This document shows positions 16,498 to 23,282 of a stretch of 42,411 nt of DNA, piece by piece. Below the pieces are notes generated by a model. It ran no database searches and was not told the DNA's origin. It saw only the letters and a list, made by a program, of their open reading frames with translations. This stretch comes from Bacteroidota bacterium (GTDB lineage Bacteria; Bacteroidota; Bacteroidia; UKL13-3). The translations under genes and the position numbers were made by a program. Location of the stretch: the NCBI GenBank assembly GCA_030680835.1, contig JAUXUD010000096.1:1-42411 (forward strand), written 5' to 3'. Each line of letters starts with the position of its first letter. Position 1 is the stretch's first letter.

Positions 16498-16615
16498 CAA
16501 ATAAATCAAGTATTGCCCTTGAAACGAATGATTTTACTCAATTTGAGTTTTGATTTATGTCACCACTTTTCATGAAATGGGTCAGAAAAAATTGTATTTC
16601 TATTAAGCAATTTTG
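16498..16615. promoter_or_regulatory. Divergent desaturase/baeRF promoters sharing three FNR-like sites
   Basis: Three sites are spaced exactly 22 bp centre to centre: ATGATTTTACTCAA (16528-16541), TTGATTTATGTCAC (16550-16563) and ATGAAATGGGTCAG (16572-16585). Rightward, CAATTTTG (16608-16615) is 36.5 bp from the third site. Leftward, TTTATTTG (read on the minus strand, 16505-16498) is 36.5 bp from the first. The middle site serves as the distal site of both promoters. Confidence 0.82.
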
Positions 16616-16696
16616 AACAATAAATTTAATAAATAAAATGAATTCGAATGCAATTCAGAAGAGGTTTTTATCATTAACATTCTAAAAAAATTTACC

Positions 16697-17785
16697 ATGA
16701 ATAAACAGGAAATCGAAGAACTTTTAACAGTATCTGAACCCAATTGTATTTCAGTGATTGTTCCTACACATCGCTTTTCGGAAGGTAAGTCTGAAGATTC
16801 ACTGGTGTTGAACAAAGCAATTGAAAGGGTTAAAAACCTCATGAATCATAAGCAAAAACCACAAAATCTGCTAGTCTCAAAACTTGATGAACTACATAAA
16901 CAGATTGATTTTTCACATACCAAGGACGGACTGGGGATTTATATCTCACCAGCTGTTTCCCGGATTGTTCATTTCCCTTTCCCTGTAAAAGAAAAAATAA
17001 ATATCGGGCATCATTTTGACAGCAGGGAATTACTTTATTATAAAAATATATCCGACTATTTTGTTTTGTCTGTTAGTAAGAAATCAATCAGACTGTATAG
17101 CGGAAAAGGGGATGAATTGAAAGAGATTGTCAATGACGATTTCCCCCGTCTTTATCATGAAACATATGAGTATGCGCCACCAAGCATAGCAAGTTCAAAC
17201 AGTTTCAGTAACAAATCCTATGAAAAAGACAAATCAGTAATTCAGGAAACACGGCTCAAAGCATTTCAAAGGTCTGCCGATCGCCTTTTGGGAAAATATC
17301 TTGACACACAAATACCTATAATATTATCGGGAGGTTCAAAAGAAGTAGCAGACTATAAAAAAATCACAAAATTTCAACATTTCATAATAGGTAGTATATT
17401 GGGGAATTACGAATACAATAAAAATGAGGTTGCAGATGCTGCCTGGGATTTTATGCAGGAATTTACAAAAAGGAAAAGGGCGATTTTATTGTCAGATTTC
17501 AGAGAACTGGTTGGGCAAAAAAGGGTGGCCCGGGGGATTAAAGAAACCATGAATGCAGCAAAAGAAGGTAAAGGATCCATGTTGTTGGTTGAAAAAGATT
17601 TGGAATATAAAAAACCATTGCTTAAGAAATCGGTTACTGAACATGTTCCCGACTCCGATCCTGTTGAAAAAATCATTAAAACAGTAGTAGAAAAAAAGGG
17701 GAAAGTAACTTTTATGGACAAGGGTACCCTGGAAGATTTTGGGGGAATTGCATTAATATTAAGATACAGTGATGCCTTAAGTTAA
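16697..17785 (+). CDS. baeRF-family (bacterial archaeo-eukaryotic release factor-like) protein
   Basis: This 362-residue cytoplasmic protein resembles the bacterial eRF1-like families. The N-terminal portion begins with C-I-S-V-I-V-P-T-H-R (residues 17-26), the central part has the F-x-L-S-V-S-K-K-S-I-R-L-Y pattern near 125-137, and the C-terminal part has a pelota/eRF1 domain-3-like stretch with K-I-I-K-T-V-V-E-K-K-G-K-V-T-F-M and a final G-G-I-A-L-I-L-R-Y. These proteins are thought to act on stalled ribosomes or tRNA under stress, but activity is unproven for most families. Transcription should start near 16620 from a tandem-site promoter. A bidirectional terminator follows the gene. Subfamily assignment is uncertain. 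Confidence 0.75.
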   Translation: MNKQEIEELLTVSEPNCISVIVPTHRFSEGKSEDSLVLNKAIERVKNLMNHKQKPQNLLVSKLDELHKQIDFSHTKDGLGIYISPAVSRIVHFPFPVKEKINIGHHFDSRELLYYKNISDYFVLSVSKKSIRLYSGKGDELKEIVNDDFPRLYHETYEYAPPSIASSNSFSNKSYEKDKSVIQETRLKAFQRSADRLLGKYLDTQIPIILSGGSKEVADYKKITKFQHFIIGSILGNYEYNKNEVADAAWDFMQEFTKRKRAILLSDFRELVGQKRVARGIKETMNAAKEGKGSMLLVEKDLEYKKPLLKKSVTEHVPDSDPVEKIIKTVVEKKGKVTFMDKGTLEDFGGIALILRYSDALS

Positions 17786-17824
17786 AGCATATTCCTTAAA
17801 AGTATTTGTTAGTATAAAACGATA

Positions 17825-17859
17825 AAAAAACAGGCAGATGCATCATCTGCCTGTTTTTT
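17825..17859. terminator. Bidirectional intrinsic terminator
   Basis: CAGGCAGATG (17831-17840), loop CAT and CATCTGCCTG (17844-17853) form a perfect 10-bp hairpin. It is flanked by A-tracts on the left and six T residues on the right, so it can serve both the baeRF gene (plus) and the BON gene (minus), which converge here. Confidence 0.93.
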
Positions 17860-17880
17860 AAAATTAACCCTGGGCACGTA

Positions 17881-18555
17881 TCAATAAGCAACCAAAGTTT
17901 CTACATAGTTAACTTCAAGTTTATTTTCTACCAGGGTGACACCGGGAGCTGCCCAGGCTGCATCTTCTGCATCATTTTTTTCAGCCAATGAGCGCACAGT
18001 ACCGGTAAGAATAACTTTGTTCCCAACGGTATCTGCGTGAATGTGGCTTGCATCCAGACTGGCGTGTCGTTGAAATGCAGCATTGATCTTATCTTTAACT
18101 TCATTCATTTTTACTTTTGGAGTTAACTGGATTCGGTTTGTAATTCCACGTACCCCAACCAGGTTTTCTATAGCGTTCTTTGCCGAATTTTTCTGAAAAA
18201 GCCACTCTGCTTCGCCTTCCAGAGTTACCCATCCATTGTCGACTTTAACCATAATTTTATCTTCATTAACAGAACTGTTCCATTTCAATGCAGTCATTAT
18301 GGCCTGGGCAATTTCAGTATCATTCTTTTTTAAGGTATTAAAAAGTTTCACTTCGAGGTCTTCGGCCACAGCTTTCACTCCGGATACTTTTGTTGCGGCC
18401 CTTTCTGCAGCGGCTTTTTTAGAAAACGTATCAACGGTCCCGGAAAGCGTTACAATGCCGTCTTTTACGGCAACTCCGATTTCATTTGCTGAAAGGATGG
18501 GCTCCCACCTTAGTTCATCCATCACGTCTTTTTGAATTTCATAATCTGTTCTCAT
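17881..18555 (-). CDS. Triple BON-domain protein
   Basis: This 224-residue protein is built of three BON domains (about 1-70, 75-145 and 150-220). Each has the pattern of a helix, then V-x-V-x-x-G-x-V-x-L-x-G-x-V or a close variant: for example V-K-D-G-I-V-T-L-S-G-T-V in the first, V-D-N-G-W-V-T-L-E-G-E-A in the second and V-G-N-K-V-I-L-T-G-T-V in the third. BON domains bind phospholipid or envelope surfaces and occur in OsmY-type stress proteins. No signal peptide is visible, unlike OsmY, so it may be cytoplasmic or membrane-peripheral. Its promoter carries a tandem FNR-like pair. Confidence 0.9.
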   Translation of the reverse strand: MRTDYEIQKDVMDELRWEPILSANEIGVAVKDGIVTLSGTVDTFSKKAAAERAATKVSGVKAVAEDLEVKLFNTLKKNDTEIAQAIMTALKWNSSVNEDKIMVKVDNGWVTLEGEAEWLFQKNSAKNAIENLVGVRGITNRIQLTPKVKMNEVKDKINAAFQRHASLDASHIHADTVGNKVILTGTVRSLAEKNDAEDAAWAAPGVTLVENKLEVNYVETLVAY

Positions 18556-18603
18556 AATTTTAACGATTACTTATGGTTTAACATTAATAAAAAATTACGG
18601 GTA

Positions 18604-18669
18604 CGAAATAAATTTACTGCATATCAAAATTTGATGAAAACAGTCATAATTTGGCTTGATTTTAATCAA
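18604..18669 (-). promoter_or_regulatory. BON gene promoter with tandem FNR-like sites
   Basis: The proximal site is ATGAAAACAGTCAT (18634-18647, centre 18640.5). The distal site TTGATTTTAATCAA (18656-18669, centre 18662.5) is a perfect FNR-type box. The minus-strand -7 element TTATTTCG spans 18611-18604, with its G exactly 36.5 bp from the proximal centre. The inferred start is near 18599, 44 bases before the ATG. Confidence 0.82.
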
Positions 18670-18681
18670 ACGAATTAACTC

Positions 18682-18747
18682 GTGAGAAAGGTCAATTGTC
18701 GGGGTGATCACCGTCATAATTTTTTTTTTCATTCAATGTTACCTTCG
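18682..18747 (+). promoter_or_regulatory. Promoter of the small RNA/polX with tandem FNR-like sites
   Basis: GTGAGAAAGGTCAA (18682-18695, centre 18688.5) and GTGATCACCGTCAT (18704-18717, centre 18710.5) are 22 bp apart. TACCTTCG (18740-18747) follows at the standard 36.5 bp. This pair is separate from, and divergent to, the BON pair 13 bases to its left. The inferred start is near 18752. Confidence 0.8.
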
Positions 18748-18751
18748 GACT

Positions 18752-18870
18752 CAATTTTAGCCTGAATGACTAAAATGTGGAGTAAATGTTATGTTTGTCC
18801 TCCCTGGTAGGGAGTGTTAAAGAACATAACATGGAAACCGGATACGGGAGCTTCGGCTCCCGTTTCTTTT
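18752..18870 (+). ncRNA. Candidate structured small RNA or 5' leader/attenuator of polX
   Basis: From the inferred start near 18752 the RNA folds into three units. ATTTTAG/CTAAAAT (18754-18760 with 18770-18776) is a 7-bp hairpin. ATGTTATGTT (18786-18795) pairs perfectly with AACATAACAT (18823-18832) and encloses CTCCCT-GGT-AGGGAG (18800-18814). A UUCG-capped terminator follows. The length is about 119 nt. The island's regulator-type promoter sits directly upstream. It may be a free small RNA, comparable in logic to FNR-controlled FnrS, or a leader that attenuates polX, which starts 25 bases after the T-run. A 14-codon reading frame (18766-18810, MTKMWSKCYVCPPW) lies inside, so a leader peptide is also possible. 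Confidence 0.7.
18844..18870 (+). terminator. Intrinsic terminator with UUCG tetraloop
   Basis: ACGGGAGC (18844-18851), TTCG and GCTCCCGT (18856-18863) form a perfect 8-bp stem with the extra-stable C(UUCG)G loop, followed by TTCTTTT. It lies between the tandem-site promoter and the polX start codon, so transcription of polX requires read-through. Confidence 0.88.
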
Positions 18871-18894
18871 AGTAAAAAAAAATTATTAAATGCC

Positions 18895-20652
18895 ATGATA
18901 CCGGAGCTAAACAGTGAATTATCAGTCATTTTCGGGAGTATGGCGGCTATTTATGATTATCTTGGAAGCAATGAACGTTTTCGAGCATTGGCATATAAAA
19001 AAGTATCACGTGTTTTAAAGAGTTTAAATGAGGATATTACTGTTTTTATTAATAACAATACTCTTGACGAAATTCCGGGAGTAGGGGAGGGCATTGCAGA
19101 TAAAATCCGTGAATATGTGAGTACCGGTAAAATTAGTAAATATGAAGAACTGAAGGAAAAAGTTCCTTTTGAATTGATGGAAATGCTTAATATTTCCGGA
19201 TTTGGTCCGGAATCATTAAGACAAATTCACAAAGAACTTAATATTAATACCAAAGAAGAACTGATAAAAGCGATTAATAACGGAAGCATTGCCCGCCTTA
19301 GGAATTTTGGAATTAGAAAAGTAGAAAACATGATGCGTGGCCTTAAACTTCATAAAAAAGCAGAAGAGCGGATGTCGTTATGGTTGGCCCTTCAACTGTC
19401 GGAAAGTATTGCGGGAGAATTAAAAAAGTTAAAAGAAATTACACAAATTGAGGTTGCAGGTAGTATCAGAAGGAAAAAAGAATCTATTGGTGATATTGAT
19501 ATTCTGGTTTCATGCAAACCGGAAAACAGGAGAAAAATTATCAAGGCATTTATATCCTTGAAAATATGTAAAAACGTATTATTAAAGGGAGATACAAAAG
19601 CAAGTATCATTGTAAAGCATGATGACCGGCAAATAGACCTGAGAATTGTTGAAGAGAATGAATGGGGGGCCGCTTTATTGTATTTTACGGGTTCAAAGGA
19701 GCATAATATTTTTTTACGTTCCCTTGCCAAAGAAAAAGGATACAAAATTAACGAGTACGGAGTTTTTAATGTAAAGGATAATAAACGCATTGCAGGGAAA
19801 ACTGAAACGGAAATTTATAAGTTGTTAGGATTTCAATGGATTCCTCCGGAAATGAGAGAAGATAAAGGTGAATATAAATTGGCAGAAAAAAATAAAATCC
19901 CAAAACTTGTGGAGATAGATAATCTGAAAGGCGATATGCAAATGCATTCCCGCTGGAGTGATGGATTGAATTCGATAGAAGAACTTGCATCATTTGTCAT
20001 GAAGAACTATCCTTATGAATATATTGTATTGACGGATCATTCAAAAGCAGAACGGGTGGCCGGAGGCATGGATGAGAATAAATTCAGGGAACAGAATAAA
20101 AAAATAAAGGCAATTAATCTCAAATTAGAAAAAGAATTTATAAAAACCGGTGCTGAGGTAGACATACTTGCGGATGGATCTCTGGATTTAAGTAATGATT
20201 TGTTATCAGAACTCGACTGGGTTTGTGCCTCAATACATTCAGGTTTTAATAAAGACAATACAGAAAGGCTTATCAGTGCATGCCGGAATCCATATGTATG
20301 CTGTATAGGCCACCCGACCGGAAGGTTAATAGGTAAACGAGAGGAATACAAGGCAGATTGGAAAAGAATTTTTAAAGTTGCCGCAGAAACGGGAACTGCC
20401 ATGGAAATAAATTCGCAGCCTGATCGTATGGATTTAAATGATGAACTTTCAGAACTGGCAAGGCAACAAGGTGTAATGCTAACAATCAGTACAGATAGTC
20501 ATTCTCTGTCAGATCTGGCATTTATATCACTTGGAGTTTGGATAGCCCGCAGGGCATGGTGTACAGCAGCGGATATTTTAAACACTGCCGGATGGGAAAC
20601 CGTTAGGAAATTTGCATTAAAGAAAAGGGACCTGTTTACAAACTCAAATTGA
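18895..20652 (+). CDS. polX: Family X DNA polymerase with PHP domain (PolX)
   Basis: This 585-residue repair polymerase has an N-terminal HhH region, with I-P-G-V-G-E-G-I-A-D-K-I and I-S-G-F-G-P-E-S-L motifs. The pol-beta-type palm contains G-S-I-R-R-K-K and the catalytic G-D-I-D-I pair, a third Asp in Q-I-D-L-R, and T-G-S-K-E-H-N. The C-terminal PHP phosphoesterase domain has G-D-M-Q-M-H-S-R-W-S-D-G, L-T-D-H-S, G-A-E-V-D-I and S-T-D-S-H. It should fill short gaps in base excision repair and trim 3' ends. I chose the ATG at 18895; an upstream in-frame GTG at 18814 would place the terminator hairpin inside the coding region. The neighbouring promoter puts it in the stress regulon, subject to read-through. 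Confidence 0.93.
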   Translation: MIPELNSELSVIFGSMAAIYDYLGSNERFRALAYKKVSRVLKSLNEDITVFINNNTLDEIPGVGEGIADKIREYVSTGKISKYEELKEKVPFELMEMLNISGFGPESLRQIHKELNINTKEELIKAINNGSIARLRNFGIRKVENMMRGLKLHKKAEERMSLWLALQLSESIAGELKKLKEITQIEVAGSIRRKKESIGDIDILVSCKPENRRKIIKAFISLKICKNVLLKGDTKASIIVKHDDRQIDLRIVEENEWGAALLYFTGSKEHNIFLRSLAKEKGYKINEYGVFNVKDNKRIAGKTETEIYKLLGFQWIPPEMREDKGEYKLAEKNKIPKLVEIDNLKGDMQMHSRWSDGLNSIEELASFVMKNYPYEYIVLTDHSKAERVAGGMDENKFREQNKKIKAINLKLEKEFIKTGAEVDILADGSLDLSNDLLSELDWVCASIHSGFNKDNTERLISACRNPYVCCIGHPTGRLIGKREEYKADWKRIFKVAAETGTAMEINSQPDRMDLNDELSELARQQGVMLTISTDSHSLSDLAFISLGVWIARRAWCTAADILNTAGWETVRKFALKKRDLFTNSN

Positions 20653-20655
20653 AAC

Positions 20656-20687
20656 TTGACTTATAAGTGCTAAATGAGTTACATTTG
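20656..20687 (+). promoter_or_regulatory. Canonical Bacteroidota promoter of the Pro-rich small gene
   Basis: TTG (20656-20658) and TACATTTG (20680-20687) are separated by 21 bases and match the phylum's -33 and -7 elements. No FNR-like pair is present at the regulon spacing, so this gene seems to be outside the regulon. The inferred start near 20692 leaves a leader of about ten bases. Confidence 0.65.
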
Positions 20688-20701
20688 AATTACAAATAAT
20701 T

Positions 20702-20926
20702 ATGAGGTATACGATGACTATTATTGCCAAAAGCATGATTTCTCAATTTGAGAATCCAAAGCCGGAAATTAATCCTCCGCAAACAGTTCCCGAACCCTCT
20801 CAATCACCCCCGGAGATTATTCCAATACCTGTGAAAGAAGAACCTTATCCCGTAAATCCCGAAATAGAGCAGGAACCTGAGAAACCGGAAGTTGAACCTC
20901 ATAAAAAAGAAATGATGAAACTGTAA
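20702..20926 (+). CDS. Small Pro/Glu-rich protein
   Basis: This 74-residue protein is of very skewed composition. After about 15 residues the rest is dominated by Pro, Glu and Lys (for example N-P-P-Q-T-V-P-E-P and E-Q-E-P-E-K-P-E-V-E-P), so it should be extended and disordered. No signal peptide, membrane segment or cysteine is present. A canonical promoter directly upstream and its position between polX and another gene in the same direction argue that it is real. An ATG at codon 5 (20714) is an alternative start. Function is unknown; a linker-like or protective disordered stress protein is one possibility. Confidence 0.6.
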   Translation: MRYTMTIIAKSMISQFENPKPEINPPQTVPEPSQSPPEIIPIPVKEEPYPVNPEIEQEPEKPEVEPHKKEMMKL

Positions 20927-20961
20927 TCTGCTTTTTTTATGTAGATTTGATTATTGTTTTC

Positions 20962-21543
20962 ATGCGTAAGAAAAGTTATTATATCATTAACATTATTACA
21001 CTGTACAGGTTGATAATGGCACCTGTGTTATTATTTATTATTTTTACGGGCAATTTAAATCTGTTTAAATGGTTATTGCCTTTAAGTTTTTTTACAGACC
21101 TGATAGATGGTTATCTGGCCCGCAAATTCAGGGTTACAAGTACCTGGGGAGCAAAATTGGATTCAATAGCCGATGATGTAAATATACTTGTTGCAGTAAT
21201 TGCTTTATTTGTTTTTAAATTTGAATTCATCATTCAGGAAAAGGCATCAATTATTGTCCTGCTTGTTTTATTTGCAGTGCAAACTGCTTTAGCTTTAATC
21301 CGTTACAAAAAAATCAGTAGTTTTCATACCTATCTGGCTAAATGCGCAGCTATGTTGCAGGGCGTGTTTTTGATTCTTGTTTTCCTGATTCCCGGACCGG
21401 TATATTTTTTGTTTTATGCCATGGTTATTGTTACTGCAATAGAATTATCGGAAGAAATAATACTGGTGCTATTGCTTCCGAAATGGCAAGCTAATGTGAA
21501 AGGTATTTATTGGGTTTTGCAGAAGAAAACAAACCCAGTGTAG
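20962..21543 (+). CDS. CDP-alcohol phosphatidyltransferase family protein
   Basis: This 193-residue integral membrane enzyme carries the complete family signature D-G-x2-A-R-x8-G-x3-D-x3-D, seen as D-G-Y-L-A-R, then G-A-K-L-D and S-I-A-D near residues 47-70. Around it are about five hydrophobic segments. It should exchange CMP of a CDP-diacylglycerol-type substrate for an alcohol (glycerol-3-phosphate, inositol or similar) to make a phospholipid head group. PgsA-like function is possible but cannot be proven. I chose the ATG at 20962; a TTG five codons upstream is in frame but overlaps the -7 element TAGATTTG (20942-20949), which suggests the gene also has its own promoter. Confidence 0.85.
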   Translation: MRKKSYYIINIITLYRLIMAPVLLFIIFTGNLNLFKWLLPLSFFTDLIDGYLARKFRVTSTWGAKLDSIADDVNILVAVIALFVFKFEFIIQEKASIIVLLVLFAVQTALALIRYKKISSFHTYLAKCAAMLQGVFLILVFLIPGPVYFLFYAMVIVTAIELSEEIILVLLLPKWQANVKGIYWVLQKKTNPV

Positions 21544-21544
21544 A

Positions 21545-21610
21545 ATGACCAGGATCAATATTAAATTTGACAGGTATCATACCTGTTAAGATAAGCCCAA
21601 ACTAATTTTG
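21545..21610 (+). promoter_or_regulatory. Promoter of the microprotein/phosphoribosyltransferase operon with tandem FNR-like sites
   Basis: ATGACCAGGATCAA (21545-21558, centre 21551.5) and TTGACAGGTATCAT (21567-21580, centre 21573.5) are 22 bp apart. TAATTTTG (21603-21610) matches the -7 consensus and lies exactly 36.5 bp downstream. The inferred start is near 21615, so the first open frame on the message is the microprotein at 21631. Confidence 0.85.
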
Positions 21611-21630
21611 GGTTCATAAATTTTAACAAA

Positions 21631-21756
21631 ATGTTGAATATGAAAAAAGTTAAAAGATGCGTATCTTTTTTTATCATCAGTTTTATGCAATTCTGTTTTT
21701 GTATGAGTCTGTATGCGGTCAATCTCAAGGCAAACAAGGAAATAATCAATGCGTAA
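21631..21756 (+). CDS. Candidate 41-residue secreted or membrane microprotein
   Basis: This short frame begins with ATG 16 bases after the inferred transcript start. It encodes a basic N-terminus (M-L-N-M-K-K-V-K-R), a hydrophobic core (C-V-S-F-F-I-I-S-F-M-Q-F-C-F-C-M-S-L-Y-A) and a polar tail (VNLKANKEIINA). This is a classic signal peptide followed by only about 12 residues, or else a single-pass membrane peptide. Its stop codon lies within the start region of the phosphoribosyltransferase (overlap of 8 bases with its first ATG), so it could couple translation of that gene. An internal ATG (21640) is an alternative start. Function is unknown. The case rests on position and composition, not on recognised homology. 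Confidence 0.55.
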   Translation: MLNMKKVKRCVSFFIISFMQFCFCMSLYAVNLKANKEIINA

Positions 21757-22390
21757 TACTATGAATAATGTATTTACCAACAGAGTTCAGGCCGGGCTCC
21801 TTCTGGCAGAAAAACTAGGGCAGTACAAAAACAGCAAAGCTATTGTATTGGCTATACCCCGTGGTGGTATACCTGTAGGATTCCAGATTGCTCAAAAACT
21901 GAATTTGCCTCTTGATGTAATCCTGACAAAAAAGATTGGACATCCGGACAACCGGGAGTTTGCAATTGGTTCGGTTTCACTTGATTCTTTTTTTGCAGAA
22001 AAGAATTTTGGAGTATCACAAGAATATATCAATAATGAAGTTAAGAGAATCCGGGAGCTTTTAAAGCAAAAATATATTTTGTTCAGGGGAAATAGAAATC
22101 CTGTATCGGTAATTGATAAAACAGTTATCCTTGTTGATGATGGCATTGCTACAGGCAATACCATGCGAGCCGCCATAAAGGTTTTACGTAAAAGCAAAGT
22201 GGCTAAAATTGTAGTTGCAGTTCCTATAGCTCCTTTACAATCCGATGAAATTAAATTTGCTGCAGATGAATATATTTGTTTAAAGTCACCTGCAAATTTG
22301 TTAAGCATTGGAAATCATTATGATGATTTTAGCGAGGTAAGCGATGAAGAGGTATTGAATTTACTGAATGAAACCACGCTAAAAACCTAG
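21749..22390 (+). CDS. Phosphoribosyltransferase-domain protein
   Basis: This 213-residue cytoplasmic protein has the type I phosphoribosyltransferase fold. Its PRPP loop is visible as V-I-L-V-D-D-G-I-A-T-G-N-T-M-R-A near residues 129-144, and it starts with the I-P-R-G-G-I-P-V-G pattern common in this stand-alone family. The substrate base is unknown; relatives are often found next to stress proteins, including in dormancy regulons. Two starts are possible: the ATG at 21749, which overlaps the microprotein stop, and the ATG at 21761, four bases after that stop, which would suit re-initiation. A terminator shared with Hsp20 follows. Confidence 0.88.
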   Translation: MRNTMNNVFTNRVQAGLLLAEKLGQYKNSKAIVLAIPRGGIPVGFQIAQKLNLPLDVILTKKIGHPDNREFAIGSVSLDSFFAEKNFGVSQEYINNEVKRIRELLKQKYILFRGNRNPVSVIDKTVILVDDGIATGNTMRAAIKVLRKSKVAKIVVAVPIAPLQSDEIKFAADEYICLKSPANLLSIGNHYDDFSEVSDEEVLNLLNETTLKT

Positions 22391-22507
22391 TAAAACAATG
22401 GCAGCAACCGGGTTCAAAGAATATATTTAGAGTACGTATCGTCAGCAGTTCATAAATCAAATGTGCTGTATTTTATTTGAATCAGTTGATATTAAAATAT
22501 AAAAAAT

Positions 22508-22541
22508 AACCCTGCTTTCACCTTGTAAAAGCAGGGTTTTA
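22508..22541. terminator. Bidirectional intrinsic terminator
   Basis: AACCCTGCTTT (22508-22518) and AAAGCAGGGTT (22528-22538) form a perfect 11-bp stem around a 9-base loop, flanked by A-rich sequence on the left and TTTT on the right. It separates the converging phosphoribosyltransferase and Hsp20 genes. Confidence 0.9.
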
Positions 22542-22562
22542 TTTAACTTAAAACGACTCAAG

Positions 22563-23024
22563 TTAAGCAACTGTTATTTCCTTTTTGGTTTTAGTTACAG
22601 TAACTTCTTTTTTAGGAATTGATAATCTGAGAATACCATCTTCGTATTTTGCATCAATTTTATCAGAAAGGGTATTGTCAGGCAACAGGAAGGACCGGCT
22701 GAAAGAGTTGTATGAAAATTCCCTTCTTCTGAAATCTTCTTTTTCCTCTTTTTTTTCTTCTTCTTTTTCAGCACTTATGGTAAGATAATCATTGTCAACT
22801 TCTATTTTGAAATCTTTCTTTTCAAGTCCCGGTGCAGCGAGTTCAATTTTGAAGTCTTTCGTATTTTCAATGATATTTGCGGAAGGTACACGGAAATCAG
22901 TGCTCCATCTGTTTAATAGAGTACTCTCAAGATCAAGCAGATCAGGTAACAACCTGTCTCTTTCAAAAAATTCATTCACCAATGTTGGGAACAAACTTCC
23001 ATTTTTTCTTACTGTGAGTGTCAT
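22563..23024 (-). CDS. Small heat shock protein (Hsp20/alpha-crystallin)
   Basis: This 153-residue protein is a small heat shock protein with an N-terminal arm (1-45) and an alpha-crystallin domain (about 50-140). Typical stretches are F-K-I-E-L-A-A-P-G-L, Y-L-T-I-S-A-E-K and G-I-L-R-L-S-I-P-K-K. It is an ATP-independent holdase that binds unfolding proteins in the cytoplasm. The ATG at 23024 is chosen because the longer in-frame start at 23060 lies upstream of the inferred transcript start (about 23053). Its promoter carries the island's site pair, so control here appears to be by the FNR-like regulator and not only by heat. Confidence 0.93.
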   Translation of the reverse strand: MTLTVRKNGSLFPTLVNEFFERDRLLPDLLDLESTLLNRWSTDFRVPSANIIENTKDFKIELAAPGLEKKDFKIEVDNDYLTISAEKEEEKKEEKEDFRRREFSYNSFSRSFLLPDNTLSDKIDAKYEDGILRLSIPKKEVTVTKTKKEITVA

Positions 23025-23057
23025 AATTAATATATTTAAATAGTCAAAAATACCCGA

Positions 23058-23123
23058 CAAAATTTAACTTGATAAGTGATTTTTGGTATGATTAAAAACA
23101 GATTTTGTATTGATTTTAATCAC
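23058..23123 (-). promoter_or_regulatory. Hsp20 promoter with tandem FNR-like sites (proximal one degraded)
   Basis: The distal site TTGATTTTAATCAC (23110-23123, centre 23116.5) is strong. The proximal ATGATTAAAAACAG (23088-23101, centre 23094.5) keeps TGAT but has ACA instead of TCA. AAATTTTG on the minus strand (23065-23058) has its G exactly 36.5 bp from the proximal centre. Confidence 0.68.
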
Positions 23124-23173
23124 CCCTGAAAGAATCAATATATTACTGATTATCAACAACAGTTAACTTTTAT

Positions 23174-23239
23174 TTGATATAAATCAAATCCTTCAATGAA
23201 TGTTGTCAACTCTAAGATAATCGGGTACAAATATTTTTG
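23174..23239 (+). promoter_or_regulatory. L,D-transpeptidase promoter with tandem FNR-like sites
   Basis: TTGATATAAATCAA (23174-23187, centre 23180.5) is a perfect FNR-type box. ATGAATGTTGTCAA (23196-23209, centre 23202.5) follows at 22 bp. TATTTTTG (23232-23239) is a perfect TAnnTTTG element 36.5 bp downstream. The inferred start is near 23244. Confidence 0.88.
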
Positions 23240-23282
23240 CTTTTAACTTTTTAGTAAATATAAAATAAGAAAACAAAAGTGC

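Noticed and set aside
18621-18635. Palindrome ATCAAAATTTGAT as a regulator site
   Set aside because: The half-sites are in the opposite orientation to TGA-N6-TCA, and it does not fit the 22-bp spacing.
18814-18894. GTG-initiated longer form of PolX
   Set aside because: It would place the UUCG-loop terminator inside the coding region and adds residues unlike PolX N-termini; the ATG at 18895 is the normal start.
18895-20652. Gln in place of His in the PolX PHP motif (G-D-M-Q-M-H) as an inactivating change
   Set aside because: As I recall, Thermus PolX has the same G-D-L-Q-V-H form, so it is normal for the family.
20628-20687. Pro-rich small gene as a member of the tandem-site regulon
   Set aside because: No TGA or TCA halves occur at the required positions; it has an ordinary -33/-7 promoter instead.
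21562-21569. TAAATTTG as the -7 element of the microprotein operon
   Set aside because: It lies between and overlaps the two operator sites; TAATTTTG at 21603-21610 has the exact geometry seen at the other promoters.
21570-21586. Inverted repeat ACAGGTA-TCA-TACCTGT as terminator of the phosphatidyltransferase gene
   Set aside because: No T-run follows, and the left part coincides with the proximal FNR-like site, which explains most of it.
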